Source: Methanobacteriota archaeon
GTDB lineage: Archaea > Thermoplasmatota > Thermoplasmata > RBG-16-68-12 > EA-27
Assembly (NCBI GenBank): GCA_016207545.1
Contig: JACQPO010000219.1
Coordinates: 1-5,466, forward strand
Direction: 5' to 3'
DNA: 5,466 nucleotides
The translations under genes and the position numbers were made by a program. Below, piece after piece: positions 5,394 to 5,466 of this stretch. Numbering within the stretch: position 1 is the first letter of the stretch; each line of letters begins with the position of its first letter. Below the pieces are notes generated by a model. The model ran no database searches and had not been told where the DNA came from. It saw only the letters and a list, made by a program, of their open reading frames with translations.

Positions 5394-5466
5394 CTACCAC
5401 CACTTCACGCTGTGGCGGTAGTCCCGGAGGTTTTCCCCCTCGCTCGGCTTCCGGAAGACGTACAGG
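5394..5466 (-). pseudogene. Methyltransferase-like C-terminus, copy E (runs off the window)
   Basis: From TAG 5394-5396 the minus strand encodes LYVFRKPSEGENLRDYRHS and then VKWW, the same C-terminal unit as copies A-D. The reading frame is still open at the window edge. Its tail (SEGENLRDYR) is closest to what copy B encoded before its frameshift. Whether this is another fragment or the 3' end of an intact methyltransferase gene is decided by sequence beyond 5466. It is undamaged as far as visible. Confidence 0.65.

Noticed and set aside
5338..5403. An N-terminal extension of HicB from GTG 5403
   Set aside because: The extra 22 residues do not match HicB, would overlap the end of fragment E, and the TATA box inside this stretch points to ATG 5337.
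890..5466. The repeats as a CRISPR array, integron attC sites or REP-type elements
   Set aside because: The copies are 70-200 bp, widely and unevenly spaced, not dyad-symmetric, and show codon-wise conservation of a protein end. No cas gene or integrase is present in the window.
890..5466. An insertion sequence carrying the toxin-antitoxin genes
   Set aside because: No transposase-like reading frame, terminal inverted repeats or target duplications could be seen.

Overview
The window reads as high-GC archaeal DNA, with a Thermoplasmata/Euryarchaeota-like origin as the best guess. The support is indirect. TATA-like boxes such as CTTATAT and CTTAATAT sit about 26-30 bp upstream of start codons, giving leaderless or nearly leaderless transcripts. 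GTG starts are frequent, and the gene content (an archaeal-type VapB/PIN pair and an MNT/HEPN-like pair) is common in archaeal accessory islands. No rRNA, tRNA, CRISPR array or transposase is visible.

Layout. A plus-strand gene for a six-helix membrane protein (68-883) lies at the left edge and looks like the conserved chromosomal flank. Everything else (890-5466) runs on the minus strand. From right to left it contains HicB, a HicA-VapB fusion and a PIN toxin (5337-4355); VapB and VapC (4092-3495); a gap of about 0.7 kb followed by an unrecognised coiled-coil protein (2627-2262); and a HEPN-like protein with a nucleotidyltransferase (2073-1097). Within each operon the genes overlap by 4 bp or lie 3-4 bp apart, and some downstream genes have good Shine-Dalgarno sequences.

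The main structural signal is a repeated protein-coding fragment. Five same-strand copies, ending at stop codons at 890, 2119, 3360, 4162 and 5394, punctuate the island so that each minus-strand module is bracketed by copies. The fragment encodes the last ~20-60 residues of a protein resembling the C-terminus of an archaeal DNA methyltransferase (core YDFYLIAHEHLYVFR). Copy A is the most divergent and abuts the convergent membrane gene with 6 bp between stops. Copies C and D are about 95% identical in DNA. Copy B is frameshifted and has a nonsense codon. No copy carries the upstream body of the gene. The recurring order is fragment stop, 46-70 bp with a TATA box, toxin-antitoxin genes, last stop codon, next fragment.

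Interpretation (inference). The island may have grown by repeated insertion of small toxin-antitoxin cassettes at the 3' end of a methyltransferase gene. Each event would leave a displaced 3' end behind, and an intact methyltransferase would be expected to the right of the window. The second notable item is the chimeric HicA-VapB protein, which joins a HicBA system to a VapBC-type PIN toxin in one operon.
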